This document shows positions 32,443-40,732 of a stretch of 40,732 nucleotides of DNA, piece after piece (position 1 is the stretch's first letter; each line of letters begins with the position of its first letter). Origin of the DNA: Rhodospirillales bacterium (GTDB taxonomy: Bacteria > Pseudomonadota > Alphaproteobacteria > Reyranellales > Reyranellaceae); NCBI GenBank assembly GCA_009377525.1, contig WHTW01000064.1, forward strand, positions 1-40,732, given 5' to 3'. The translations under genes and the position numbers were made by a program. The notes under the pieces were generated by a model. That model was given only the letters and a program-made list of their open reading frames with translations. It was not told the origin of the DNA and ran no database searches.

Positions 32443-32465
32443 ACAATGTTATAGTGTAACGTTGC
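32443..32465 (-). promoter_or_regulatory. Putative Zur box upstream of the TonB-dependent receptor
   Basis: The 23-base stretch centred on TGTTATAGTGTAACG matches the remembered proteobacterial Zur consensus (dyad around TGTTATA-N-TATAACA) at 17 of 23 positions. It lies 32-54 bases before the ATG and contains a TATAAC -10-like hexamer, as expected for zinc-dependent repression. Confidence 0.6.
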
Positions 32466-32519
32466 CTGCGGTCAACCGATGGCGCCAGAACGCGACGAAT
32501 CGCTGTGGCTGGAAGGGTC

Positions 32520-35285
<2,766 letters not shown>

Positions 35286-35311
35286 GAAAACCTCGATATT
35301 CTAATGACTTA

Positions 35312-35331
35312 GGCGGGCACTGCGGCCCGCC
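35312..35331 (-). other. Leader hairpin ahead of secA
   Basis: GGCGGGC (35312-35318) pairs with GCCCGCC (35325-35331) around a six-base loop, 27 bases before the secA ATG and just downstream of the predicted start site. A 5'-UTR stem; no regulatory class recognised. Confidence 0.45.
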
Positions 35332-35341
35332 GTCCCAGCCA

Positions 35342-35370
35342 GAGATAGAGAGCGGCCCGGTTAGTGTCAA
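35342..35370 (-). promoter_or_regulatory. Candidate sigma-70 promoter for secA
   Basis: On the minus strand a perfect TTGACA (35365-35370) is followed, after a 17-base spacer, by TATCTC (35342-35347). It predicts a transcript start near 35335 and a leader of about 50 bases. Confidence 0.6.
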
Positions 35371-35419
35371 CGCGTTGGCCGGCGGGCGGAGTCTAGAGCA
35401 AACCCCGCTTCCACAGAAT

Positions 35420-35592
35420 CACCTCCCCCGTCATACGAAGAGGCCGGGAGGGGAAGGCACCAGCCTTGCCGTCCAATCTGGCTGAGATCATGATCGTCGT
35501 CATTTCGGAATCTCGTATGAGGCTTTCCCCCTCCCGGCCCGCGCGTTTGGCCGCTTTGAGGCCAAACGCTAGCCCGTATGACGGGGGAGGTG
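35420..35592. repeat. Repeat C: 173-bp MITE-like element with terminal inverted repeats
   Basis: The ends are perfect 18-bp inverted repeats, CACCTCCCCCGTCATACG (35420-35437) and its complement (35575-35592). Inside is a second inverted pair, GGCCGGGAGGGGAA (from 35442) against TTCCCCCTCCCGGCC (35525-35539), and a 10-bp hairpin GCGTTTGGCC/GGCCAAACGC (35543-35569). No transposase, and no clear target duplication. The minus-strand open frame through it is not a convincing gene. Confidence 0.7.
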
Positions 35593-35595
35593 GCG

Positions 35596-35699
35596 GGGCG
35601 CGCAGGTCGGTCAAAGCCGCATCAACGACACCCACTGGCGCGAGCTCGCGCGCGCCATGTCGGGCGCGCAGGTCGGTCAAAGCCGCATCAACGACACCC
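35596..35699. repeat. Two 38-bp direct repeats next to repeat C
   Basis: The 38-base word starting GGGCGCGCAGGTCGGTCAAA is present at 35596-35633 and again, identical, at 35662-35699, with a 66-base period. The 28 bases between are rich in GCGC/GAGCTC. Only two copies; no array. Confidence 0.85.
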
Positions 35700-35758
35700 T
35701 CCTCACGAAAAAGTGCCGCAATCCACCGCGATCAAGGCGCCTGCCGGGGGCGGAAAGC

Positions 35759-35786
35759 TTGCAGGTCCGAAGCGGGCCTGTGTAAA
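35759..35786 (+). promoter_or_regulatory. Candidate promoter for the parvulin gene
   Basis: TTGCAG (35759-35764), a 16-base spacer and TGTAAA (35781-35786), 30 bases upstream of the ATG at 35816. Moderate match only. Confidence 0.35.
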
Positions 35787-35815
35787 CGGATGCACATCAA
35801 GTTTCGGAGCATGTC

Positions 35816-36811
35816 ATGAGCCATCGCTTGCGCGCCCTGCGCCTGTTCGTCCTGTGTTGCGCAGCGGCTGCCATCGCGGCTCCCGTGTCGGCCCAGCAGC
35901 CCGCCAATCCTCAGGCCCGGCCCAAGCCGCCCGCCGCCCCGGCGAAGCCGCCGGCCCAGGCTGCTCAGCCGGCGCTCAAGGATCCCGTGGTCGCCACGGT
36001 CAACGGCCAGCCGATCCGGCTGTCGGAGCTGGAGGTTGCCCAGCAGTCGCTGCCGCAACAATACCGCAATATGCCCCTGCAGGCGGTGTTCCCCGCGCTG
36101 CTCGACCGCATCATCGACAGCAAGCTGGTTGTCCAGCAGGGCAAGAAGAGCAAGGTCACCGAGGATCCCGCCTTCAAGAAGCGCATGGCCTTCGTCGAGG
36201 ACCAGGTGCTGCAGGACTTCTGGATCCAGCGCGAGATCGCCCGCCAAGTCACCGCCGAGAAGCTGCAGAAGCGTTACGAAGAGCGGCTGAAGCAGATGCC
36301 GACGGAGGAGGAGGTGCACGCCCGGCACATCCTGGTGTCGACCGAGGACGAGGCCAAGGCGTTGATCGCCGAGATCAAGAAGGGCGCGGCGTTCGACAAG
36401 CTCGCCAAGGAGAAGTCGACCGACAAGGCCTCCGGCGCCGAAGGCGGCGATCTCGGCTGGTTCAAGAAGTCGGACATGGTGAAGGAGTTCGCCGACGCCG
36501 CCTTCAACCTCAAGAAGGGCGAATTGACCGAAACGCCGGTCAAGACCCAGTTCGGCTACCACGTCATCAAGGTCGAGGACCGCCGCAAGGCCCCGCCGCC
36601 GGCGTTCGAGGAGATGGCCGACCAACTGCGCGAGGAGATGGCGCGCGAGGCGGTGACCGCGCAGCTCGACCAGCTCCGGTCGGGCGCCAAGATCGAGAAA
36701 TTCACGATGGACGGCAGCAAATCCGACCCGGCCCCGGCGCCCGCCAAGCCGGCCGCGCCGGCGGCGGCCCCCAATCGCCCGGCCGCCCCCGCTGCGCCGG
36801 CTACCAAGTAG
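35816..36811 (+). CDS. Periplasmic parvulin-type peptidylprolyl isomerase
   Basis: 331 residues. Signal peptide (LRLFVLCCAAAAIAAPVSAQQ), then a Pro/Ala-rich linker, a SurA_N-like helical region ('VVATVNGQPIRLSELEVAQQSLPQQYR...LLDRIIDSKLVVQQGKK') and a parvulin domain (about 163-262): 'VHARHILVST', 'FDKLAKEKSTDKASGAEGGDLGWF', 'FGYHVIKVEDRR'. The tail is Pro/Ala-rich, which is common in alphaproteobacteria. Probably a periplasmic chaperone-isomerase for outer-membrane proteins (PrsA/SurA-like). It is divergent from secA and followed by argJ after 84 bases. Confidence 0.92.
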   Translation: MSHRLRALRLFVLCCAAAAIAAPVSAQQPANPQARPKPPAAPAKPPAQAAQPALKDPVVATVNGQPIRLSELEVAQQSLPQQYRNMPLQAVFPALLDRIIDSKLVVQQGKKSKVTEDPAFKKRMAFVEDQVLQDFWIQREIARQVTAEKLQKRYEERLKQMPTEEEVHARHILVSTEDEAKALIAEIKKGAAFDKLAKEKSTDKASGAEGGDLGWFKKSDMVKEFADAAFNLKKGELTETPVKTQFGYHVIKVEDRRKAPPPAFEEMADQLREEMAREAVTAQLDQLRSGAKIEKFTMDGSKSDPAPAPAKPAAPAAAPNRPAAPAAPATK

Positions 36812-36895
36812 AACTCACTTTTTTGTGCGTTTCTGGTGTAGGCTCCGCCCTTCGGAGTGGCCGGGCTCAGCTCGGCCAGCCGCAAGGGGAGTCCC

Positions 36896-38137
36896 ATGGT
36901 CGCCGTCAAGCACGCAGTATCGCCGCTCGCGCCTAAAACGACGCCGACTTTGCCGCGCATTGCAGGCGTGAAGCTCGCCGCGGCGCAGTCGGGCGTGCGC
37001 TACAAGGATCGCGACGATGTCATGCTGGCCGTGGTGCCGGCCGGCGCCACCATTGCGGGCGTGCTGACGCGCTCGAAGTGCTCGTCGGCGCCGGTCGACT
37101 GGTGCCGCAAGAACCTCGCCCGGGGCAAGGTGCGCGCCATTGTCGTCAATGCCGGCAACGCCAACGCCTTCACCGGCAAGCTGGGCGACAAGGCTGTCGA
37201 GGAAAGCACCCGGGCGATCGCCCAGGCACTGGGTTGCCCGCGTAATGAGGTGTTCATGGCCTCGACCGGCGTGATCGGCCAGCCGCTCGACTGGGAGAAG
37301 ATCGCCGCCGTCGTTCCCGGCCTCATCAAGTCGGCGCGCGAGGACGCCTGGTCCGCCGCCGCCGCTGCCATCATGACGACGGACACCTTCCCCAAGCTCG
37401 CCACGCGCCAGGCCAAGATCGGCGAGCGGACCGTCACCATCAACGGCTTCCTCAAGGGCTCGGGCATGATCGCCCCGGACATGGCGACGATGCTGGCCTT
37501 CGTCTTCACCGATGCCAGGGTGCCGGGTGCGGTCCTGCAGAAGCTGCTGGCCGACGCCGCCGACAAGTCACTGAACTGCGTCACGGTCGACGGCGACACC
37601 TCGACCAGTGACACGCTGCTGGTGGTCGCCACGGGTGCGGCCCGCCATGCGCCGATCGAGGAGGCCGACGATCCGGTCCTGGTCGACTTCAAGCGCGCGC
37701 TCGACGAGGTGCTGATCGATCTGGCGCAGCTCCTGGCGCGCGACGGCGAGGGTGCCAGCAAGTTCGTCACCATCAATGTCGGCGGCGCCTCGTCCAACGG
37801 CGCGGCGCGCAAGATCGGGCTCGCCGTCGCCAACTCGCCGCTGGTCAAGACGGCGATCGCAGGCGAGGACGCCAACTGGGGCCGCATTGTCATGGCGGTC
37901 GGCAAGTCGGGCGAGCGGGCCGACCGCGACAAGCTCAGGATCTCGATCGGCGGCGTGAAGATCACCGACGGTGGCCAGGTCGTGCCCAACTACGACGAGA
38001 CGCCGGTCACCAAGCACATCAAGGGCACCGACGTCGTGATCGACATCGATCTCGGCATCGGCCGCGGCCGCGCCACGGTCTGGACCTGCGATCTGACGCA
38101 CGGCTACATCGACATCAACGGCAGCTATCGTTCTTGA
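36896..38137 (+). CDS. argJ: Bifunctional glutamate N-acetyltransferase / N-acetylglutamate synthase
   Basis: 413 residues from ATG 36896 (AAGGGGA upstream; the longer frame from 36857 lacks a site). ArgJ transfers acetyl from N-acetylornithine to glutamate and can also use acetyl-CoA. The self-cleaving site is T198 in 'MIAPDMATMLAFVFTDA', which splits the protein into two chains and makes the Thr the nucleophile. 'NAGNANAFTG', 'STGVIGQPL', 'KGSGMIAPDMATML' and 'DGDTSTSDTLLVVATG' are all conserved. Length is normal. Cytosolic. Its 3' end lies in a short TCTTGAG repeat that also carries the mutT start. Confidence 0.96.
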   Translation: MVAVKHAVSPLAPKTTPTLPRIAGVKLAAAQSGVRYKDRDDVMLAVVPAGATIAGVLTRSKCSSAPVDWCRKNLARGKVRAIVVNAGNANAFTGKLGDKAVEESTRAIAQALGCPRNEVFMASTGVIGQPLDWEKIAAVVPGLIKSAREDAWSAAAAAIMTTDTFPKLATRQAKIGERTVTINGFLKGSGMIAPDMATMLAFVFTDARVPGAVLQKLLADAADKSLNCVTVDGDTSTSDTLLVVATGAARHAPIEEADDPVLVDFKRALDEVLIDLAQLLARDGEGASKFVTINVGGASSNGAARKIGLAVANSPLVKTAIAGEDANWGRIVMAVGKSGERADRDKLRISIGGVKITDGGQVVPNYDETPVTKHIKGTDVVIDIDLGIGRGRATVWTCDLTHGYIDINGSYRS

Positions 38138-38147
38138 GCCCCCGCTC

Positions 38148-38615
38148 TTGAGTCCCCCTCTCTTGAGCCCGGCGTTCGACGAGGAGTGCCCAGGCGGCCC
38201 GCCGCCCTTGGGCGACCGGCCGCTGGTGCTGGTCGCTGCCGTGGCCCTGGTCGACGTCGACGGCCGGGTGCTGATCGCACAGCGTCCGCCAGGGAAGTCG
38301 ATGGCGGGGCTGTGGGAATTCCCCGGCGGCAAGGTCGATCCCGGCGAGACGCCCGAGGAGGCGCTGGTGCGCGAACTGCGCGAGGAGCTCGGCATCGAGA
38401 CAGCAACGAGCTGCCTGGCGCCGATCGCCTTCGCCAGCCACGGCTACGAGAAGTTTCATCTGCTGATGCCGGTCTTCGCCTGCCGCAAATGGAACGGCAC
38501 GCCGCAACCCCATGAAGGCCAGGTCCTGAAGTGGGTCGCGCCGGTCGAGCTCTCCCGCTATCCGATGCCGCCGGCCGACTTGCCGCTGATCGGGCTGTTG
38601 CGCGATCTTCTATGA
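38148..38615 (+). CDS. mutT: MutT-type Nudix hydrolase (8-oxo-dGTP diphosphatase)
   Basis: Up to 155 residues. The Nudix box GGKVDPGETPEEALVRELREELGI fits GX5EX7REUXEEXGU, and 'AQRPPGKSMAGLWEFPGGKVDPGE' is the MutT pattern; it hydrolyses 8-oxo-dGTP and limits mutation. The start is uncertain: no ATG exists before the Nudix box. TTG 38148, TTG 38163 and GTG 38226 are in frame; 38226 would place V just before 'LVAAVALVDVDGR'. I give the longest. It lies ten bases after argJ and probably shares its transcript. Its last six bases overlap the convergent membrane-protein gene. Confidence 0.9.
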   Translation: MSPPLLSPAFDEECPGGPPPLGDRPLVLVAAVALVDVDGRVLIAQRPPGKSMAGLWEFPGGKVDPGETPEEALVRELREELGIETATSCLAPIAFASHGYEKFHLLMPVFACRKWNGTPQPHEGQVLKWVAPVELSRYPMPPADLPLIGLLRDLL

Positions 38616-39422
38616 TTCGGAGAGTGCCGACAGCCCGGCGCCTTCACGCCAGGCGAGCAGGCGGCGGAAGATGACCGCCTGCACGGTCGCCGTGAGCGCA
38701 ATGACGCCGTAAGACACCAGGATCGCCACCGTCCAACTCACGACGGCCGCCGCTTCATTCGCCTGCAGCATGCCGCGCATCACGGCGTGCGTCAGCAGCA
38801 CGGCTACGGCAGTGATGAACGCGCCGCCGAAATAGACGACGAACAGGGCGCCGATGACGGGCCAGGCATTGCCTCGGCTGTGGGCCCAGGACTGGCGTGG
38901 CGAGAAGGGCACGTCGACGGCGGTGGCGGCCAGGCCATAGCTCACGCGCAGCGCCAGCAGCAGCGACACGATGAAACCGAAGGCGAGTGGACCGGCCAGC
39001 GCATAGCGCCGGGCGTCGTCGGGATCGATAGCGGCGCCGGCTCGAAGGGCGCGCGGATCCATCGAACCGACCGTGATCATGAAGATGGCCATCAGCACGA
39101 AGGTCATGCCGGCCACCTTGAGCAGATGGCCGAGCCAGGCCGTTTCGCGCGACGACCAGCCCAGTCCTGGCAGCCGCTCGACCCGGCGCGGTCCCAGCAG
39201 CACGAGCCGCTGCCAGGCCACCACGAACATCGCCGCCGGCACGACATCGATGGCCTTCTCGATCAGCGCTCCGACCGGTGACTCGGTGGATACCAGGCCG
39301 CCGACGATCCGGATGACGATGGACATGATCCAGGGAATGGTGACGAGGTCGAAAAACAGCCGGATGTTGGCGAAGAAGAAGCCGAAGCTCTCCGACAGCA
39401 CTTCGCTGAACGACAGTCGCAC
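38610..39422 (-). CDS. Polytopic membrane protein of unknown function
   Basis: 270 residues from GTG 39422. About six hydrophobic helices; short polar loops, with 'LRPGLGWSS'-like and 'PFSPRQSWAHSRGNAWPVIGALFVVYFGG' motifs. I do not recognise the family; it is not a transporter with a known signature. Its GTG is three bases after the methyltransferase stop, so they are probably co-translated. No catalytic residues can be pointed out. The 3' end overlaps mutT by six bases. Confidence 0.75.
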   Translation of the reverse strand: MRLSFSEVLSESFGFFFANIRLFFDLVTIPWIMSIVIRIVGGLVSTESPVGALIEKAIDVVPAAMFVVAWQRLVLLGPRRVERLPGLGWSSRETAWLGHLLKVAGMTFVLMAIFMITVGSMDPRALRAGAAIDPDDARRYALAGPLAFGFIVSLLLALRVSYGLAATAVDVPFSPRQSWAHSRGNAWPVIGALFVVYFGGAFITAVAVLLTHAVMRGMLQANEAAAVVSWTVAILVSYGVIALTATVQAVIFRRLLAWREGAGLSALSES

Positions 39423-39425
39423 GAT

Positions 39426-40340
39426 CTAGCCTCGTCCCGCTTTTTCGCCGGCGCTTTGCTCGGCGGTGCCGAGCGCGTCGGCCAGCCGCTGCGCGGCGCT
39501 GCCCGGGCGGAGCGGCTTGGGCTGGGACTCGTGCGGCGCCCAGCCGTGCAGGAAAAGCACCTCGAAGCTCGCCGCGACGCGACCGGACGGCAACGCGAAA
39601 CGCTCACCGTAGATCTCCGCGGCGCGCAAGAGCGTGGCCCGCCGCGCCAGGCCGCGCCGGCGCTCGACCACCAGATTGCTCTCGCCCATGGCGCCGAGGT
39701 CGCGCATCAGGGCCAGCGCATTGTCGTATTCGACTTCGATGGTCTCGCTGTCGGCCACCGGCAGGGCAAAGCCCGCGCGCTGCAGCAGGCCGGCCGCGTC
39801 GCGCAGATCGGCGAATGGCGAGACGCGCGGGCTCAATCCGCCCTCGACCTCGCTTTCGGCCGCGGTCAGGGCCTGGCGGAGTTGCCACAGCGTGGCGCCA
39901 CCCAGCATGGCGCCCAGCAGCAGGCCGTCGGGCCGCAGGATGCGTTGGATCTGCACCAGGGTGCCGGGCAGGTCGTTGACCCAATGCAGGTCCATGGCGC
40001 TCACGACCAGGTCGAAGCTCGTGGGCGCGAAGGGCAGGAATTCCTCATCCGCGACGACCGCCGGACCGCGCGCCAGCCGGGCGAAGCCGTGGCCGAGGTC
40101 GGCGCGCACCAGCCAGCCGACAGTCTTGCGATTGGCCAACGCCGTGGCAAATTCGTCGCCGTGCGAGCCGAGGTCGAGTGCATGCGCAAAGGTCCGGCGC
40201 ACGTCGTCGAGGCGTTCGACCAGGCGGTTCGCGATCTCGCGCTTGAGGAAAGCGCGCGGACGCCAGTCGCGGGCGGCGCGCTCGCGCCGTTGGCGCAGCA
40301 CGGCGCGGTCGAAAACCAGCAGAGGGTCGAGGCCCGTCAC
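39426..40340 (-). CDS. SAM-dependent methyltransferase-fold protein, NDUFAF5-like
   Basis: 304 residues from GTG 40340. A class I fold: motif I 'HALDLGSHGDEFA', 'FDLVVSAMDLHWVNDLPGTLVQIQRILRPDGLLLGAMLGGATLWQLR' and 'ESNLVVERRRGLARRATLLRAAEIYGERFAL' are features of the group that includes BioC and mitochondrial NDUFAF5. NDUFAF5 hydroxylates an arginine of the complex I subunit NDUFS7; the bacterial members are commonly found next to comF, as here. No biotin genes are near, which argues against BioC. It shares a 200-base divergent region with comF, filled by repeat A copy 2. Confidence 0.88.
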   Translation of the reverse strand: MTGLDPLLVFDRAVLRQRRERAARDWRPRAFLKREIANRLVERLDDVRRTFAHALDLGSHGDEFATALANRKTVGWLVRADLGHGFARLARGPAVVADEEFLPFAPTSFDLVVSAMDLHWVNDLPGTLVQIQRILRPDGLLLGAMLGGATLWQLRQALTAAESEVEGGLSPRVSPFADLRDAAGLLQRAGFALPVADSETIEVEYDNALALMRDLGAMGESNLVVERRRGLARRATLLRAAEIYGERFALPSGRVAASFEVLFLHGWAPHESQPKPLRPGSAAQRLADALGTAEQSAGEKAGRG

Positions 40341-40369
40341 ACTACGTATGTAGGGCCAAAGCGGCGCGG

Positions 40370-40500
40370 CCGGTAGAGCGGAATCCGATCACATGGAACC
40401 GCGCGCGGTTCCATGTGATCGGATTCCGCTCTACCGGCGATGCTTGTTTCACAGGACACAATCCGCCCAGCTGATTCCAGCTGGACGGATTGTGCTTTAG
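40370..40500 (-). repeat. Repeat A, copy 2: 68-base perfect palindrome plus a second hairpin
   Basis: From the right: CTTTAG edge (40495-40500), hairpin CACAATCCG...CGGATTGTG (40457-40494, 17-bp arms, one mismatch, 4-base loop), a 19-base spacer ending TGTGA-like, then a perfect 68-base palindrome (40370-40437; 34-base arms, no loop). It is the same plan as 18051-18170 in reverse orientation and lies in the divergent gap between the methyltransferase and comF. Confidence 0.9.
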
Positions 40501-40543
40501 GCCCCGCCATCCTGAGGGCGCATTTGGCCCGCCCAATGGGACG

Positions 40544-40693
40544 ATGTTGTCCACCGGTCTGGGACGCCTTTGGGCGCATGCCGGCCGCGCGATGCTCGAC
40601 GCCGTGCTGCCGCCGCTCTGCCTGAGCTGCGGCGAAATCGTCGAGACGCCCGGCAGCCTGTGCGCCGCCTGCTGGCCCAGGGGAATCGGGTGA
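40544..40693 (+). pseudogene. comF: ComF N-terminal fragment, interrupted
   Basis: From ATG 40544 the product is an authentic ComF start: 'LDAVLPPLCLSCGEIVETPGSLCAACW' with the N-terminal CxxC zinc motif repeated. After the last W (about codon 43) ComF should continue with an aromatic/FIAPP-type segment and a second CxxC, then a phosphoribosyltransferase domain. Instead the frame reads PRGIG and stops. The sequence beyond about 40680 differs in composition from the gene, and a minus-strand frame ends there. I infer an insertion; the rest of comF would lie beyond the window. ComF is a DNA-uptake accessory protein. Confidence 0.75.
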
Positions 40694-40732
40694 GTTAATT
40701 TTCATGAGATGAGGCTGACGAGGAAGTCCTCG
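40681..40732 (-). mobile_element. Edge of a probable insertion element in comF
   Basis: The 52 bases from GGGAATCGGGTGAGTTAA onwards are AT-richer than comF. A minus-strand frame enters from the window edge and ends ...EDFLVSLIS before a TGA at 40702-40704, which would be the C-terminus of a transposase. The family is not identified. Confidence 0.45.

Noticed and set aside
35393..35680. Minus-strand 95-codon frame within repeat C
   Set aside because: It runs through the inverted and direct repeats, encodes the repeat sequence itself, and lacks a ribosome site.
35596..35699. CRISPR array
   Set aside because: Only two 38-base repeats with a 28-base spacer, next to a MITE-like element, and no further repeats or cas genes.
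39426..40340. BioC (malonyl-ACP methyltransferase) for biotin synthesis
   Set aside because: Sequence features are shared with BioC, but there are no biotin genes around and the comF neighbourhood fits the NDUFAF5-like group better.
40337..40705. Minus-strand 122-codon frame opposite comF and repeat A
   Set aside because: It reads the comF fragment in reverse and then the palindrome; start and composition are not credible.

Overview
The window is a stretch of GC-rich chromosome from an alphaproteobacterium. Pointers are the cobS-cobT pair with its J-domain neighbour and a divergent bolA, the aroK-aroB-CorB/C block, the xerD-accA pair, secA, a parvulin, argJ, mutT, and an NDUFAF5-type methyltransferase divergent from comF. 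A Rhodospirillales/Reyranella-like lineage would fit, but I cannot fix the genus from sequence alone. Most of the window is ordinary core chromosome. The accessory signal sits between and at the edges of these genes.

Layout. 1-855: 3' end of methylmalonyl-CoA mutase. 880-1700: a lower-GC patch carrying a MaoC-like hot-dog gene. 1763-4603: a DUF3108 protein divergent from an Atm1-type ABC exporter. 4608-5083: a decayed MntA/HepT toxin-antitoxin pair. 5080-8100: MFS transporter, meaB (the GTPase chaperone of the mutase), a YcgN-type cysteine-cluster protein and rpmB. About 8140-8966: a group II intron whose reverse-transcriptase gene is internally deleted. 9122-13759: esterase-like protein, cobT, cobS and a J-domain protein, all minus strand. 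13807-17750: bolA, DUF2889, CorB/C-like, aroB and aroK. 17881-21760: small membrane protein, exported helical protein, xerD and accA. 21867-27034: a 2OG-oxygenase-like protein, a frameshifted DUF255 thioredoxin-fold protein, a TauD-type dioxygenase, MmcQ/YjbR, GNAT, and a two-hot-dog hydratase. 27036-29408 is one probable minus-strand unit: RelE-like toxin, Xre antitoxin, epoxide hydrolase, MarR. 29460-35285: tyrosine phosphatase, TonB-dependent receptor and secA. 35816-40732: parvulin, argJ, mutT, membrane protein, methyltransferase, and the start of a comF that is cut off.

Functional links. The mutase and MeaB belong to propionyl-/methylmalonyl-CoA metabolism and use adenosylcobalamin. CobS and CobT are the aerobic cobaltochelatase subunits that help make that cofactor (CobN is not here). 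The TonB-dependent receptor has a good Zur-type palindrome over its promoter, so zinc uptake is a reasonable guess.

The most unusual content is three families of structured repeats. Family A is a bipartite double palindrome with two copies in opposite orientation, at 18051-18170 and 40370-40500. One copy supplies the stop codon of one gene and the apparent N-terminus of the next. Family B is a branched palindrome with copies on either side of xerD-accA. Family C is a 173-bp element with 18-bp terminal inverted repeats, followed by a 38-bp direct repeat. I found no CRISPR array, tRNA or rRNA. At the right edge, comF stops matching its family after about 45 codons, and the adjoining sequence looks like the end of an insertion element.
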